Shown in pieces: positions 17,426 to 26,194 of a stretch of DNA of 64,000 nucleotides. Source of the DNA: Woeseiaceae bacterium (lineage in GTDB: Bacteria; Pseudomonadota; Gammaproteobacteria; Steroidobacterales; Woeseiaceae). The stretch is taken from assembly GCA_030065915.1 (NCBI GenBank), contig JASJCQ010000004.1, forward strand, positions 186,001-250,000, read 5' to 3'. The stretch's first letter is position 1. Each line of letters starts with the position of its first letter. The notes beneath the pieces were generated by a model. The model did no database searches and had not been told where the DNA came from. It saw only the letters and a list, made by a program, of their open reading frames with translations. Position numbers and translations under genes: made by a program.

Positions 17426-18085
17426 ATGACAGACCCCGTCGTCATAGAAACCGCCAGCGCACCCACTGGCAGCATCATCTGGCTGCATGGACTGGGCGCC
17501 GACGGCCACGACTTTGAACCCATCGTTCCCGAGCTGCGGCTGCCTGATTCCCTGTCGTTACGCTTCGTGTTTCCGCATGCGCCGGTGCGTCCCGTCACGG
17601 TCAACGGCGGCATGGCGATGCGCGCCTGGTTCGACATCCGGGATTTCGGTAAAGCCGGCGTCCCTGACATTGAAGGCATCGAGGCGAGCTGTGCAACGCT
17701 CGACGCCTTCGTCGAGGCAGAGATCGAGCGAGGCGTGCCGCGACACCGAATCGTGCTTGCCGGTTTTTCGCAGGGTGGGGTTATCGCGATGCATACGGCA
17801 CTGCGCTCGCACGAGCCGCTGGCCGGATTGCTCGCGCTGTCGACCTGGCTGCCGTTGTCAGACCGGCTCGCCTCTTATCCCGACCACGCGTCCCTGCCTG
17901 TCTTCATGGCGCATGGACAGTTCGACCCGATGCTACCGCTTCCCATGGGTATGGCGTCGCGCGATGCGATCAGGAGTGCCGGGTTGGACCCGGAGTGGCA
18001 GGAATACCCGATGGCCCACGCCGTCTGCCCCCAGGAGATCGCGGACATCAGCCGGTGGCTGCAGTCTGTCTACAATGCGGAGTAG
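17426..18085 (+). CDS. Carboxylesterase/phospholipase, EstB type
   Basis: A 219-residue alpha/beta hydrolase of the acyl-protein-thioesterase/carboxylesterase family. The oxyanion region is IIWLHGLGADGHDFEP, the nucleophile elbow is LAGFSQGG, the acid is in MAHGQFDPMLP and the histidine is in YPMAHAVCPQEI. AGGAG precedes the ATG at suitable distance. It is transcribed divergently from the arginine operon and shares its regulatory region, so the arginine operator could affect it. It acts on short-chain esters in the cytosol. Confidence 0.9.
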   Translation: MTDPVVIETASAPTGSIIWLHGLGADGHDFEPIVPELRLPDSLSLRFVFPHAPVRPVTVNGGMAMRAWFDIRDFGKAGVPDIEGIEASCATLDAFVEAEIERGVPRHRIVLAGFSQGGVIAMHTALRSHEPLAGLLALSTWLPLSDRLASYPDHASLPVFMAHGQFDPMLPLPMGMASRDAIRSAGLDPEWQEYPMAHAVCPQEIADISRWLQSVYNAE

Positions 18086-18828
18086 CTGACCCGGTCTTCT
18101 CCGGTCGGATGACCGTCGGCGCCGAAGCGCCGCTCGAGGATGGAGATATCGCCGCCACTCGCGAGCCTGACGACGCTCATGCTACGCGTGCCGTACGCCG
18201 ACCCGACGATGAACGGCGCCGTGATCGCGTGGGCCAGTTCGGTCGGTAGCTTACCCGGCTGCACTGACTCGATCGGAGCACGCTCCTCATTGGCGAGCAG
18301 CTGCATTAGCGACTGATCACTGGGCAGACCCTGGCCAATCAGTACGTTGAACGCCGACTTGGCGTACTCGACCTTGTGCCACGGCGTGTCGAGCACGGCA
18401 TTGCTGACCGCGTAAACCCCCGGGTTCAGCTCCCTCGGCCCCGCGCCTCGATTGCCACCGTAAGCGACCGATTGGCCGTCGCTGATGACGAGATTGAAGC
18501 CTGCGTACTGAGATCCTTCGATGCCTTCCAGAAAGGCCATCGGCGACAGTTTGGAGTCCAGGAAATCGGTGACGAGCAGTCCACGAGAGCGAAGCCCAGG
18601 ATCAGGCGGCTCGGCATCACGTGAGTTCGTCACCGTCGCGAAGCGACCCCGTCTGCTGGCGGCCAGCCAGGTGCCGCCGGCCTGTGCGTCCCGGCCACCG
18701 ACGATGTCCGGCCGGTCCCGCCACCAGCCGAGCGGCTCGGTCGGTCGCTCATGGAACTCGTCGCGGTTCCCGGCAAGCACCAGGACGTGCTCGTCATCGG
18801 GACGTACGGCGAATACGATCAGGCACAT
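18070..18828 (-). CDS. NRDE (TANGO2-like) family protein
   Basis: A 252-residue Ntn-hydrolase-fold protein that begins MCLIVFAVRPDD, with Cys2 as the likely N-terminal nucleophile after methionine removal, and the family signature LAGNRDEFHERPT at residues 18-30. GGTWLAASRRGRFATVTN and GVYAVSNA are also typical. Function is unsettled; the eukaryotic TANGO2 is linked to haem and lipid homeostasis. It follows nudC with a 3-base gap, so the two are co-transcribed, and its 3' end overlaps the esterase gene by 16 bases. Confidence 0.88.
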   Translation of the reverse strand: MCLIVFAVRPDDEHVLVLAGNRDEFHERPTEPLGWWRDRPDIVGGRDAQAGGTWLAASRRGRFATVTNSRDAEPPDPGLRSRGLLVTDFLDSKLSPMAFLEGIEGSQYAGFNLVISDGQSVAYGGNRGAGPRELNPGVYAVSNAVLDTPWHKVEYAKSAFNVLIGQGLPSDQSLMQLLANEERAPIESVQPGKLPTELAHAITAPFIVGSAYGTRSMSVVRLASGGDISILERRFGADGHPTGEDRVSYSAL

Positions 18829-18831
18829 CCT

Positions 18832-19716
18832 CTACGCGTCCGGTGCGTTGAGCCAATGGTCAACCAGGCGGCGTGCGATCGAGATCCTGAACGGCAACTT
18901 CGGGAATTCGGATCGCAATTCGTCGCGCGTGAACCACCGGGCGTCTTCCAGCTCACCGTCATTGAGCTCGATATCGTCTGAGAGTCCTTCCGCCTGGAAT
19001 CCCAGCATCAGCGACGACGGAAACGGCCAGGGTTGCGAGCTGTGGTAGTGGACGTCGCCCACGTGCACATTGGTCTCCTCGAAGACCTCACGGCGAACGG
19101 CGTCCTCCAGCGACTCGCCCGGTTCGACGAAGCCCGCGATCGTCGAGTAACGGGCCTCCGGCCAGCTGGCCTGCCGGCCAAGCAGGCAGCGGTCGCCGCG
19201 GGAGACCAGGACGATAATCGCCGGGTCGACGCGCGGGAAGAGCGTCTTGCCGCAGTCAGGGTTGCTGCAGACGCGCGCATTGCCTGCGTCATGGCTCCGG
19301 GCTTTCGAGCCACAACGGCTGCAGTAGATATGCGAGGCATGCCAGAGGACCAGCGCACGCGCGTGCGCAGCGAGGTTGGCCTCGTCAGCCGGCAGCTCGG
19401 TGCCGATGAAGCGCAGGTCCTGGAACTGGCCGAGGTCGGCAAACGGCGGTGTCTCTTCCCGCTCCAGCGCGATGGCGAACGCGGGGCGGTCCCTGAACAG
19501 GCCGAGGAATATCGCGTCCTCGGGGTCGAAAAGGCCGTCGACGCTGTTGCGTTTCAGCAGCCGGCACTCGGGCTTGTCTCCGCTCACGAGGCAACGATCT
19601 CCCCACACCGGCATAAACAGGCTGTCCGGCGCCTGGATTGCCTTTTCCATCCAGTCAGGGTCTTTTCGCTTTTCTCCGATCCGGTCGACAAAAGCGCCGG
19701 CAAACACGTTCTGCAC
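18832..19716 (-). CDS. nudC: NAD+ diphosphatase / RNA-deNADding Nudix enzyme
   Basis: Hydrolyses NAD(H) to NMN plus AMP and removes NAD caps from RNA. The zinc ribbon has two CxxC-type pairs (CSRCGSK and CSNPDCGK). The Nudix box runs from GFVEPGESLEDAVRREV to FEET, and the diagnostic SQPWPFPSS motif follows. The frame is open upstream to a TTG at 19737. I prefer GTG at 19716, which gives VQNVFAGAFVDR, close to the usual NudC beginning, and has GGAA upstream. Confidence 0.92.
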   Translation of the reverse strand: MQNVFAGAFVDRIGEKRKDPDWMEKAIQAPDSLFMPVWGDRCLVSGDKPECRLLKRNSVDGLFDPEDAIFLGLFRDRPAFAIALEREETPPFADLGQFQDLRFIGTELPADEANLAAHARALVLWHASHIYCSRCGSKARSHDAGNARVCSNPDCGKTLFPRVDPAIIVLVSRGDRCLLGRQASWPEARYSTIAGFVEPGESLEDAVRREVFEETNVHVGDVHYHSSQPWPFPSSLMLGFQAEGLSDDIELNDGELEDARWFTRDELRSEFPKLPFRISIARRLVDHWLNAPDA

Positions 19717-19936
19717 AGGGAATTCCGTAGGGTGCAAGCTGGGATCGCAGTGTACCCGACGACGGTCTCCATGAGACAGTCAGGGGCCGGTTAACGCTAC
19801 GGGTATGCACGCTGTTGTCCCAGAGAGAGGGCGTCACTGGGCGTTGCTCGTCGTTCTTTTGATAAGACCAGACGTCACCCCTCGCGCCCGCACCGACGCT
19901 CTTCCAGGGACTACCCGAAGGGCCGGACCCATCGTG

Positions 19937-20488
19937 TCAACAGGCCCCGGTCACCTCGCAGCAAGGGCAATGACCGGACGGGAGTGCATAGGCATCTTCG
20001 ACATAGGCGCTGCCGCAACTCTTGCAGGTCGCGAGGTAAAGCTCGTCGTTGTAACAGATACTGAGCAGCAGGTTGCAGGCCCACTCGAAGCTGAACAGAT
20101 GAGGGTTGTGCAGCAATTTGTAGGTCTCGAAAGCGCGGCACAATCGATGCCCGGACTCGATGTCCAGCCGCGGCCAGCGCGGGTGAACGCGATTGTCTTC
20201 GCCTAATCGAATCAGTCGGCCCGCGCAGAAGAGCGCAACCAGCGTTGTGGATTGAAGGCGGTGTTCAGCGCTCTTGACGAAGCGTGAGACCTGTCGAGGA
20301 GACTTTCCCCGCCGGCGTCGGACCGACGAGCCGGGTTTGAAGTAGGTGCTGAAGATCTTGCGAATCCGGTCGTCGGACAGACCGGTACACTCTCTGATCG
20401 TCCGGGTTCGCGCTTCATGCCCGATCATCCGGATCGCCAGCTGGAATTGCCGCTGTTCATTGGCATAGCGATTGTCGGTTGCTCGCAT
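19937..20488 (-). CDS. FlhC-like transcriptional regulator, orphan
   Basis: A 183-residue protein resembling the flagellar master activator FlhC. The N-terminal helices include FQLAIRMIGHEARTRTI and LSDDRIRKIFSTYF, and a C-terminal four-cysteine zinc site is formed by CKSCG and CPCC (FlhC has CNCCG and CSLC). No flhD or other flagellar gene is in the window. The start is MRATDNRY at 20488 with GGGGGAG upstream, not the longer frame to 20560. It faces an unknown gene across an AT-rich divergent promoter region of about 124 bases and may control it. DNA targets are unknown. Confidence 0.72.
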   Translation of the reverse strand: MRATDNRYANEQRQFQLAIRMIGHEARTRTIRECTGLSDDRIRKIFSTYFKPGSSVRRRRGKSPRQVSRFVKSAEHRLQSTTLVALFCAGRLIRLGEDNRVHPRWPRLDIESGHRLCRAFETYKLLHNPHLFSFEWACNLLLSICYNDELYLATCKSCGSAYVEDAYALPSGHCPCCEVTGAC

Positions 20489-20612
20489 ATCTCCCCCTTT
20501 TATGTACAAAAAAGACCATATATATTGTCTTTTACTATATATACTCACATTTGGTCCCAAAATAAACTCCAGTTTTCAACAAATAACGGTGATTTCGACC
20601 AGGGAGGAGTCG

Positions 20613-21227
20613 ATGCAGTACCCATGTCCCGAGCGTACCGATCTCGATGAGATTCGGGCTCTCAACTCAGCATTTCTTAACGTCTGTGCTCGCGCGCCCA
20701 TGCCGGACGGCGTGACTGCGCGCATCGCGTCTCTCAACTATCCGGAGCGCGAGTCGCTGTCTGACGCCCCTTTCCTGCTCTTCAGCCTGCAGGAGGACCA
20801 GACGTCGCTCTGGGACCGGGTGTTTGCCGCAGAGCCCGATTTCCTCGATGAGCCCACGCCACCCGAGTGGGTGCCGATCACGACGGCCGCCGTCGCCCTC
20901 GTATGGCACCTGGCCAAACGTGCTCCACACGATGCGCGCCTGTTCGCGGCAATCAGTTCTTCCTTGAGTCGACGTCTTGTCGAGCATCCGCTGATCTCCG
21001 TAACCCACCGGGCCCTGGCCGTCGGCATAAGTCCCCGGCCGCGTTTCGCGGCGCAGCCCGGTACCTGGGATATATTGATCGAGGCCTGCAGCGCATCCGA
21101 CTCCGACCGGATGAACACCGGCGCAATGATCGCCTTGCAGCGACTGCTGCTGAAGTCCTCCGAGACCGAAACGGAACGGCTCGCCGCCCGCCGCATCGAG
21201 TCCGTGCCCAGATCGGTCGCGGAATGA
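20613..21227 (+). CDS. Hypothetical protein divergent from FlhC-like regulator
   Basis: A 204-residue soluble, mainly helical protein that I do not recognise. It has no signal peptide or clear membrane helix. Segments that may be conserved are IRALNSAFLNVCARAPMPDG, DAPFLLFSLQEDQTSLWDRV and ITTAAVALVWHLAKRAPHDA. The strong site AGGGAGGAG sits just before the ATG at 20613; an upstream frame from 20472 passes through the AT-rich promoter and is not believed. Divergence from the FlhC-like gene suggests a functional or regulatory link. Confidence 0.65.
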   Translation: MQYPCPERTDLDEIRALNSAFLNVCARAPMPDGVTARIASLNYPERESLSDAPFLLFSLQEDQTSLWDRVFAAEPDFLDEPTPPEWVPITTAAVALVWHLAKRAPHDARLFAAISSSLSRRLVEHPLISVTHRALAVGISPRPRFAAQPGTWDILIEACSASDSDRMNTGAMIALQRLLLKSSETETERLAARRIESVPRSVAE

Positions 21228-21312
21228 TCGACGCAGCCGCCTGACGCCACGGGCGCGCAGGAAGTGTTGCGCTATGCCGTGGCCGCACTGCCGTGGTTAA
21301 ATACGCGGCCTT

Positions 21313-22239
21313 ATGAAAGCCCTCTCGATCAAAAACCTGACCAAGACTTACGCGAATGGCAACCAGGCGCTGAAAGGCATCAACATCGATGTGGAACCTG
21401 GAGACTTCTGTGCGCTGCTGGGTCCGAATGGCGCCGGGAAGACGACGGCTATCGGAATCATCAGTTCGCTGGTTAACAAGACCAGCGGCAGCGTCGAGAT
21501 CTTCGGCCACAGCATCGATACCGAGCTAGAGGCGGCGAAAACGCACCTGGGGCTGGTGCCGCAGGAGATCAACCTGAACCTGTGGGAGGGCGTAGCGAAC
21601 ATCGTCCGGACGCAGGCCGGGTATTACGGGTTGCCGCGAAAGCTCGCCGACGAGCGGACGGAGAAGTACCTGCGTGAGCTCCGACTCTGGGATCGGCGCA
21701 ACGACGCCGCACGTTCGCTGTCCGGTGGCATGAAGCGACGGCTGATGATTGCGCGTGCGCTGGTGCATGAACCGCGCCTGCTAATCCTCGACGAGCCGAC
21801 AGCGGGCGTCGACATCGAGATTCGTCGGTCGATGTGGGACTACTTGCAGAGGATCAACGCCGAAGGAACGACGATCATACTGACGACGCACTACCTCGAA
21901 GAAGCTGAGAGCCTGTGTCGACATGTCGCCATCATCGACGGCGGCGAGATCATTGAAGATGCACCGATGAGTTCGGTCTTGCGGCAGCTGCAACGCGAAG
22001 TCTTCGTCCTGAACATCGATGGAGAGCTACGCGAGGCGCCCACACTCTCGGGTTTCGAAACCAGCCTTCGAGACGATGGCGACCTGGAAGTCGTCACCAG
22101 CAAGGACCGGCGACTGAATGACCTGTTTGCCGAACTCGACAGGAACGACATTCGCGTCGTCAGCCTTAGAAACAAGGCGAACCGCCTGGAAGAGTTGTTC
22201 ATGGGGCTGGTCGAGAACAAGCCGGGGCCCGCAGAATGA
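21313..22239 (+). CDS. ABC-2 type exporter, ATP-binding subunit (YadG-like)
   Basis: A 308-residue ATPase with all motifs: Walker A GPNGAGKTTA near residue 38, Q-loop LVPQEINLN, signature LSGGMKRRL, Walker B LLILDEPTAGVD and switch THYLEEAE. The C-terminal 80 residues form the extra domain seen in YadG/NodI-type ATPases. It overlaps the permease gene by four bases (ATGA). Substrate unknown; homologues export polysaccharide, lipid or drug molecules. Confidence 0.92.
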   Translation: MKALSIKNLTKTYANGNQALKGINIDVEPGDFCALLGPNGAGKTTAIGIISSLVNKTSGSVEIFGHSIDTELEAAKTHLGLVPQEINLNLWEGVANIVRTQAGYYGLPRKLADERTEKYLRELRLWDRRNDAARSLSGGMKRRLMIARALVHEPRLLILDEPTAGVDIEIRRSMWDYLQRINAEGTTIILTTHYLEEAESLCRHVAIIDGGEIIEDAPMSSVLRQLQREVFVLNIDGELREAPTLSGFETSLRDDGDLEVVTSKDRRLNDLFAELDRNDIRVVSLRNKANRLEELFMGLVENKPGPAE

Positions 22240-23009
22240 ATCTCTCGCTCAACCTCGTTGCGATCAAGACGCTGATCCACAAGGAGGTCAGCCGCGTCTT
22301 CAGAATCTGGGTGCAGACGATCGTGCCGCCGGCGATCACGATGACGCTGTACTTCATCATCTTCGGCAACCTGATCGGGCGTCGCATCGGCACAATGGAT
22401 GGCTTCGACTATATGCAGTACATCGCGCCGGGACTGATCATGATGTCTGTGATCACCAACTCGTACGGCAACGTCGTGTCGTCGTTCTTCGGCGCCAAGT
22501 TCGGGCGGCACATCGAGGAGATGCTCGTATCACCGATGTCCAATGCGGCGATCATCATTGGCCACGTTGCCGGCGGCGTCATTCGCGGGCTGGGTGTCGG
22601 ACTGCTCGTCACCGTAATCGCTTTGTTCTTCACGCGGCTGGACGTCGCGCATCCGCTGATCATGCTGTCGATGGTCGTGCTGTCGTCGACGGTCTTCGCG
22701 TTGGCCGGTTTCATTAACGCGCTGTTCGCGAAGAAGTTCGACGACATTTCGATTGTTCCGACGTTCGTGCTGACGCCGTTGACCTACCTCGGCGGCGTCT
22801 TCTACTCCATATCCCTGCTGCCTGAATTCTGGCAGGGCGTTTCGAAAGCCAATCCGATTCTCTACATGGTGAATGCATTCCGTTACGGGGTACTCGGTAC
22901 GTCGGACATCAATATTGTGCACGCGTATGCAATCGTTCTCCTGTTCGTCGCCATCCTGTTCACCGCCTGCCTGATGTTGCTGAACCGTGGCGTAGGGATA
23001 CGCGAATAG
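22236..23009 (+). CDS. ABC-2 type exporter, permease subunit (YadH-like)
   Basis: A 257-residue inner-membrane permease with six predicted helices of the ABC2_membrane family. The N-terminal amphipathic NLVAIKTLIHKEVSRVFRIW is followed by ITMTLYFIIFGNLIG, and the conserved TPLTYLGGVFYSISLLP is the hallmark of YadH/NodJ. It pairs with the ATPase just upstream, and yedK begins one base after its stop. Confidence 0.92.
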   Translation: MNLSLNLVAIKTLIHKEVSRVFRIWVQTIVPPAITMTLYFIIFGNLIGRRIGTMDGFDYMQYIAPGLIMMSVITNSYGNVVSSFFGAKFGRHIEEMLVSPMSNAAIIIGHVAGGVIRGLGVGLLVTVIALFFTRLDVAHPLIMLSMVVLSSTVFALAGFINALFAKKFDDISIVPTFVLTPLTYLGGVFYSISLLPEFWQGVSKANPILYMVNAFRYGVLGTSDINIVHAYAIVLLFVAILFTACLMLLNRGVGIRE

Positions 23010-23010
23010 C

Positions 23011-23685
23011 ATGTGCGGGCGATTCGCGTTCTACTCTCCGGCAGAGGCGACCGCGGCGCTTTTCGGCGTTGATGGAGCGCCGACACTGGAAGCCCGTTAC
23101 AACATCGCACCCACTACGCAGATAGCCGCTATTCGAAATGACGCGAACGGCAGTCCGGAATTCACAATGCTCAAGTGGGGCCTCGTACCGTTCTGGGCCA
23201 AGGACAAATCCATCGGCAATCGCATGATCAATGCGCGTGCGGAAACGGTAGCGGAAAAGCCTGCCTACCGGGCTGCCTATCGCCATCGTCGCTGCCTCGT
23301 GCTGGCCGACGGCTTCTATGAATGGCGCAAGGAGGGCGCGGGCAAGACGCCTTACTTCATCTCACTCGCGAGCGGTGAACCATTCGCCTTCGGCGGCCTG
23401 TGGGAAAGCTGGACCGACAAGGAGTCGGGTGAGGTTATCGACTCGGCCACGCTGATTACAACCGAGGCCAATGAGTACCTGGCGCGGATTCATCATCGCA
23501 TGCCTTTGATCCTCGAGCCGGACAGCGGGGCCCGCTGGCTGTCGGGCGACACACACATGCTGGAGGCAATAGAGACGCCACGCCTGCGGGCGTGGCCCGT
23601 CGATCGCCGCGTCAACAACGCACGCAACGAAGGAAGCGACCTCGTCGATCCGGCGGGACCTTCCGTAGACGAGCAATCCGGCTAG
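23011..23685 (+). CDS. yedK: SOS response-associated peptidase family protein YedK (HMCES)
   Basis: A 224-residue protein that forms a DNA-protein crosslink with abasic sites in single-stranded DNA and so shields them. The catalytic Cys2 is exposed in MCGRFAFYS. Other family residues are NIAPTTQIA, LKWGLVPFWAKD, INARAETV (with the Asn and Glu of the site), RCLVLADGFYEW and HHRMPLIL with the active-site histidine. It lies one base behind the ABC permease. No LexA box is visible nearby. Confidence 0.94.
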   Translation: MCGRFAFYSPAEATAALFGVDGAPTLEARYNIAPTTQIAAIRNDANGSPEFTMLKWGLVPFWAKDKSIGNRMINARAETVAEKPAYRAAYRHRRCLVLADGFYEWRKEGAGKTPYFISLASGEPFAFGGLWESWTDKESGEVIDSATLITTEANEYLARIHHRMPLILEPDSGARWLSGDTHMLEAIETPRLRAWPVDRRVNNARNEGSDLVDPAGPSVDEQSG

Positions 23686-23707
23686 CACGCCGGGCGTGCC
23701 CTGTTCC

Positions 23708-25537
23708 TCAACCAGCCGGTACCGGCAACGCCCGCGCCGGCTGCACGGCGACGACCAGCGTCCCGGGACCGCCGTGCACACCGAATGCCGTTCCGAGTTC
23801 AGAGATGGTCAACTGCTCGATGTTGTCCACCCGGCCGCGCAGAGTCTCAGCGATAATCTCGGCGTCCTGTGGCGCGACGGCGTGCCCAATCGCGATGTTG
23901 ACGGGCACGTCCTTCGGCGCGTGTTTGCCGACGTAGTTGGCGAAACGTTTTGCCCGCTGCCGCTTCCCGATCAGGAATGCCCCGGATGCAATGCGGCCAT
24001 CCGGCACGGTCTTGATGATAGCCAGCAGGCGCAGCAGGTCGGCAACGACCTTGACCCAGCCGGGCACGCGGCCGCCCCTAACGGCGAAACGCAGATCGTT
24101 CAGGATGCCGAAGGTCTGCGTCTCAGCGCGCAACTCGTCGAGCTGTTCGAGCGTCGTCTCGATATCAACGCCGGCCTCCGAGCAACGTGCCGCGTACACG
24201 GCCAGCAGGCCCTGGCCCAGCGACGCGTTTCTCGAGTCGAAGGTATGCATCCTGCCGTGGGCATTGACTCTCTCGGCTGCCGCCTCGGCCGCCTGCATCG
24301 TACCGCTCGCTTTTCGCGTAACGTTAATCGACAGGACGTCGGGGTAGTGGCTTGCGAGAAACTGGAACTGTCTCCTGAAGTCACCCGGTGCCGGCTGCGA
24401 CGTCGTTGGATGCGTCGGGTTGCTTGCCAGCTCCTCGAAGAACTCTTCCGCAGTGATGCTGACCTTGTCGAGGTAGCCTCTTTCGCCGAACTGGATCCTG
24501 ATCGGCACGACATGAATGTCGTGCTGTTCCAGTAAGTGTTCCGGGATGTCAGCAGCCGAATCCACGACGACGGCAAATTTGCGGCCTCTGTCGTGGCTGC
24601 CATGAACCTGCCGATGCATGTCGTCGGCTTTCTCGGCGCTGACGGCGCCGAATTGTCTGGCGAGCGTAAAGACGTCGTCCGGATCGTTGACATGGATGTG
24701 AATCCTGGCCTTGCGCTTGGTACCGGCAAGCACGAGTGAATCGCCCATTTCTGCGAGTGACTCGCGCAGCTTCCTTCGATCGATATCGTCGCCGGTGACG
24801 ATGCACTCCGTGCAATAGCGGAACTTCGAATCGCTGGCGTCCCCCGCGGTGATGATGTTGGCGTCGGTGATGATCTCGCTCAAATCCGGCTTAGCTTCGA
24901 TCTCGCCGCTCATGACGTAATCCGTCATGCCGGAGAACAGGGCGACGAAGCCTTTCGCACCCGCGTCGACGACACCCGCTTTACGCAGCACATCGAGTTG
25001 GTCGGGCGTCTTTTCGAGTGCCGTTTGCAAGCTCTTGAGCGCCTCGGGCATAACCGATGAGAAGCTCTGTTCGTTATTGTCGATGGTCTGTTTGTGCAAG
25101 CTCGCGGCCAGCGCTGCGATCACCGACAAAACGGTGCCTTCCCGCGGCTTCGACAAAGCGTCGTGCGCGTAATCACTACCTTGCGCGATAGCCTTGCCGA
25201 AGGTGTACGGCGTGAAGCGCGACGTTTCGCCTGCCGAATCGCTCATGCCCTGGAAGAACTGGGCCATGATCGCGCCGGAGTTTCCACGCGCGCCATCCAG
25301 CATAGCGTCAGCCAGGGCTGCGAGCATCGTTCCGAGATGCTTTTCGCCGTCGGCGTTCAGGACGGGCAGGCCGGCGCCCAGCGACAGGCTCATGTTGGTG
25401 CCGGTATCGCCGTCAGCTACCGGAAACACGTTGATGCTATTGAGGTGTTCCTGTTCCTTGATGACGCGGTGGATCCCCGACGTGAGCGCGTTTGCAAGTG
25501 CGTCGCCATCCAGGTGGCTCTCGACGAGGTCATTCAT
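23708..25537 (-). CDS. DAK2-DegV fusion, fatty-acid kinase-like
   Basis: A 609-residue fusion. Residues about 1-205 form a DAK2/FakA kinase domain (NSINVFPVADGDTGTNMSLS, ARGNSGAIMAQFFQG, GTVLSVIAALAA, VDAGAKGF). Residues about 210-310 form a linker domain with DINRR-like strand motifs. Residues about 315-605 form a DegV/FakB lipid-binding domain (AVVVDSAADIP, TSQPAPGDFRRQF, KASGTMQAA, GVHGGPGTLVV). In Firmicutes the kinase FakA and the acyl-carrier FakB are separate proteins that phosphorylate exogenous fatty acids; here both are in one chain. It likely performs acyl-phosphate chemistry in the cytosol. Confidence 0.88.
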   Translation of the reverse strand: MNDLVESHLDGDALANALTSGIHRVIKEQEHLNSINVFPVADGDTGTNMSLSLGAGLPVLNADGEKHLGTMLAALADAMLDGARGNSGAIMAQFFQGMSDSAGETSRFTPYTFGKAIAQGSDYAHDALSKPREGTVLSVIAALAASLHKQTIDNNEQSFSSVMPEALKSLQTALEKTPDQLDVLRKAGVVDAGAKGFVALFSGMTDYVMSGEIEAKPDLSEIITDANIITAGDASDSKFRYCTECIVTGDDIDRRKLRESLAEMGDSLVLAGTKRKARIHIHVNDPDDVFTLARQFGAVSAEKADDMHRQVHGSHDRGRKFAVVVDSAADIPEHLLEQHDIHVVPIRIQFGERGYLDKVSITAEEFFEELASNPTHPTTSQPAPGDFRRQFQFLASHYPDVLSINVTRKASGTMQAAEAAAERVNAHGRMHTFDSRNASLGQGLLAVYAARCSEAGVDIETTLEQLDELRAETQTFGILNDLRFAVRGGRVPGWVKVVADLLRLLAIIKTVPDGRIASGAFLIGKRQRAKRFANYVGKHAPKDVPVNIAIGHAVAPQDAEIIAETLRGRVDNIEQLTISELGTAFGVHGGPGTLVVAVQPARALPVPAG

Positions 25538-25543
25538 CGCTGA

Positions 25544-26191
25544 TTACTGGCGGGGAAGCAGGAACTGTCGTCCGCGATAGTCAAGTACGACGCCGTCCGG
25601 CGTTATCTGGTTGACTGACAGGCCATCGGACGTCGTAGAGCCTTCTCGGTGTTTGACCATGTTGATGAAGACGAATCGATCGGCCGCGACATCGCTGTAG
25701 ACGTGAATATCGAGTCTCAGCTCGCCAACGGGCAGTTCACCGCTGGCTCGAAGTTGATCGACGTCCGGCAGTCCGCGCGGTGTTTCGGCAGCCTTACTCG
25801 CCGGCAGGGAAGCGGCCACCGGCACAGGCTCCGGTTCGGCGGCTTGCACAGCCGGCGCGGTCGTTTCCGCGACGATGGTCGGTGTCGGCTCCGGCTGCGC
25901 GGCGATCGTTGCCGCCGGCCGTGTATCGGGTGGTGCTTCCTGCATCGCCATCTCGATCTGCTCCGCAAAGCCTGACGTCTCAGTCGCAGCGACTGGCAGC
26001 CGATCCTGTGCCGGGCGCAGCAACACGCCGGCGAGAACGACCAGGTTTATAGCCAGCAAGGCACCCAGCACCCAAAGCCACAGTGGAGGCCTGGCTGATT
26101 CCCGGCTGACAGGCACCTGCGCGAACTCCGCGCTTCCCTGTTGCTGGCGCTCGCTCTCCGATTTCTTCAGGGCATCCAGGATGAACGACAT
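25544..26191 (-). CDS. gspB: General secretion pathway protein GspB
   Basis: A 215-residue single-pass membrane protein. The short N-terminal signature MSFILDALKKSESERQQQ is typical of GspB/ExeB, a membrane helix lies at about residues 36-58 (PLWLWVLGALLAINLVVL), and a Pro/Ala/Glu-rich periplasmic linker leads to a C-terminal domain (LRLDIHVYSDVAADRFVFIN, ISPDGVV-like strand). GspA-GspB insert the type II secretin into peptidoglycan. It starts 3 bases after the gspA stop. Other gsp genes are not in this window. Confidence 0.88.
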   Translation of the reverse strand: MSFILDALKKSESERQQQGSAEFAQVPVSRESARPPLWLWVLGALLAINLVVLAGVLLRPAQDRLPVAATETSGFAEQIEMAMQEAPPDTRPAATIAAQPEPTPTIVAETTAPAVQAAEPEPVPVAASLPASKAAETPRGLPDVDQLRASGELPVGELRLDIHVYSDVAADRFVFINMVKHREGSTTSDGLSVNQITPDGVVLDYRGRQFLLPRQ

Positions 26192-26194
26192 CAG

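Noticed and set aside
20489..20560. Upstream extension of the FlhC-like frame
   Set aside because: It passes through the AT-rich divergent promoter, and the internal ATG at 20488 has a strong ribosome site.
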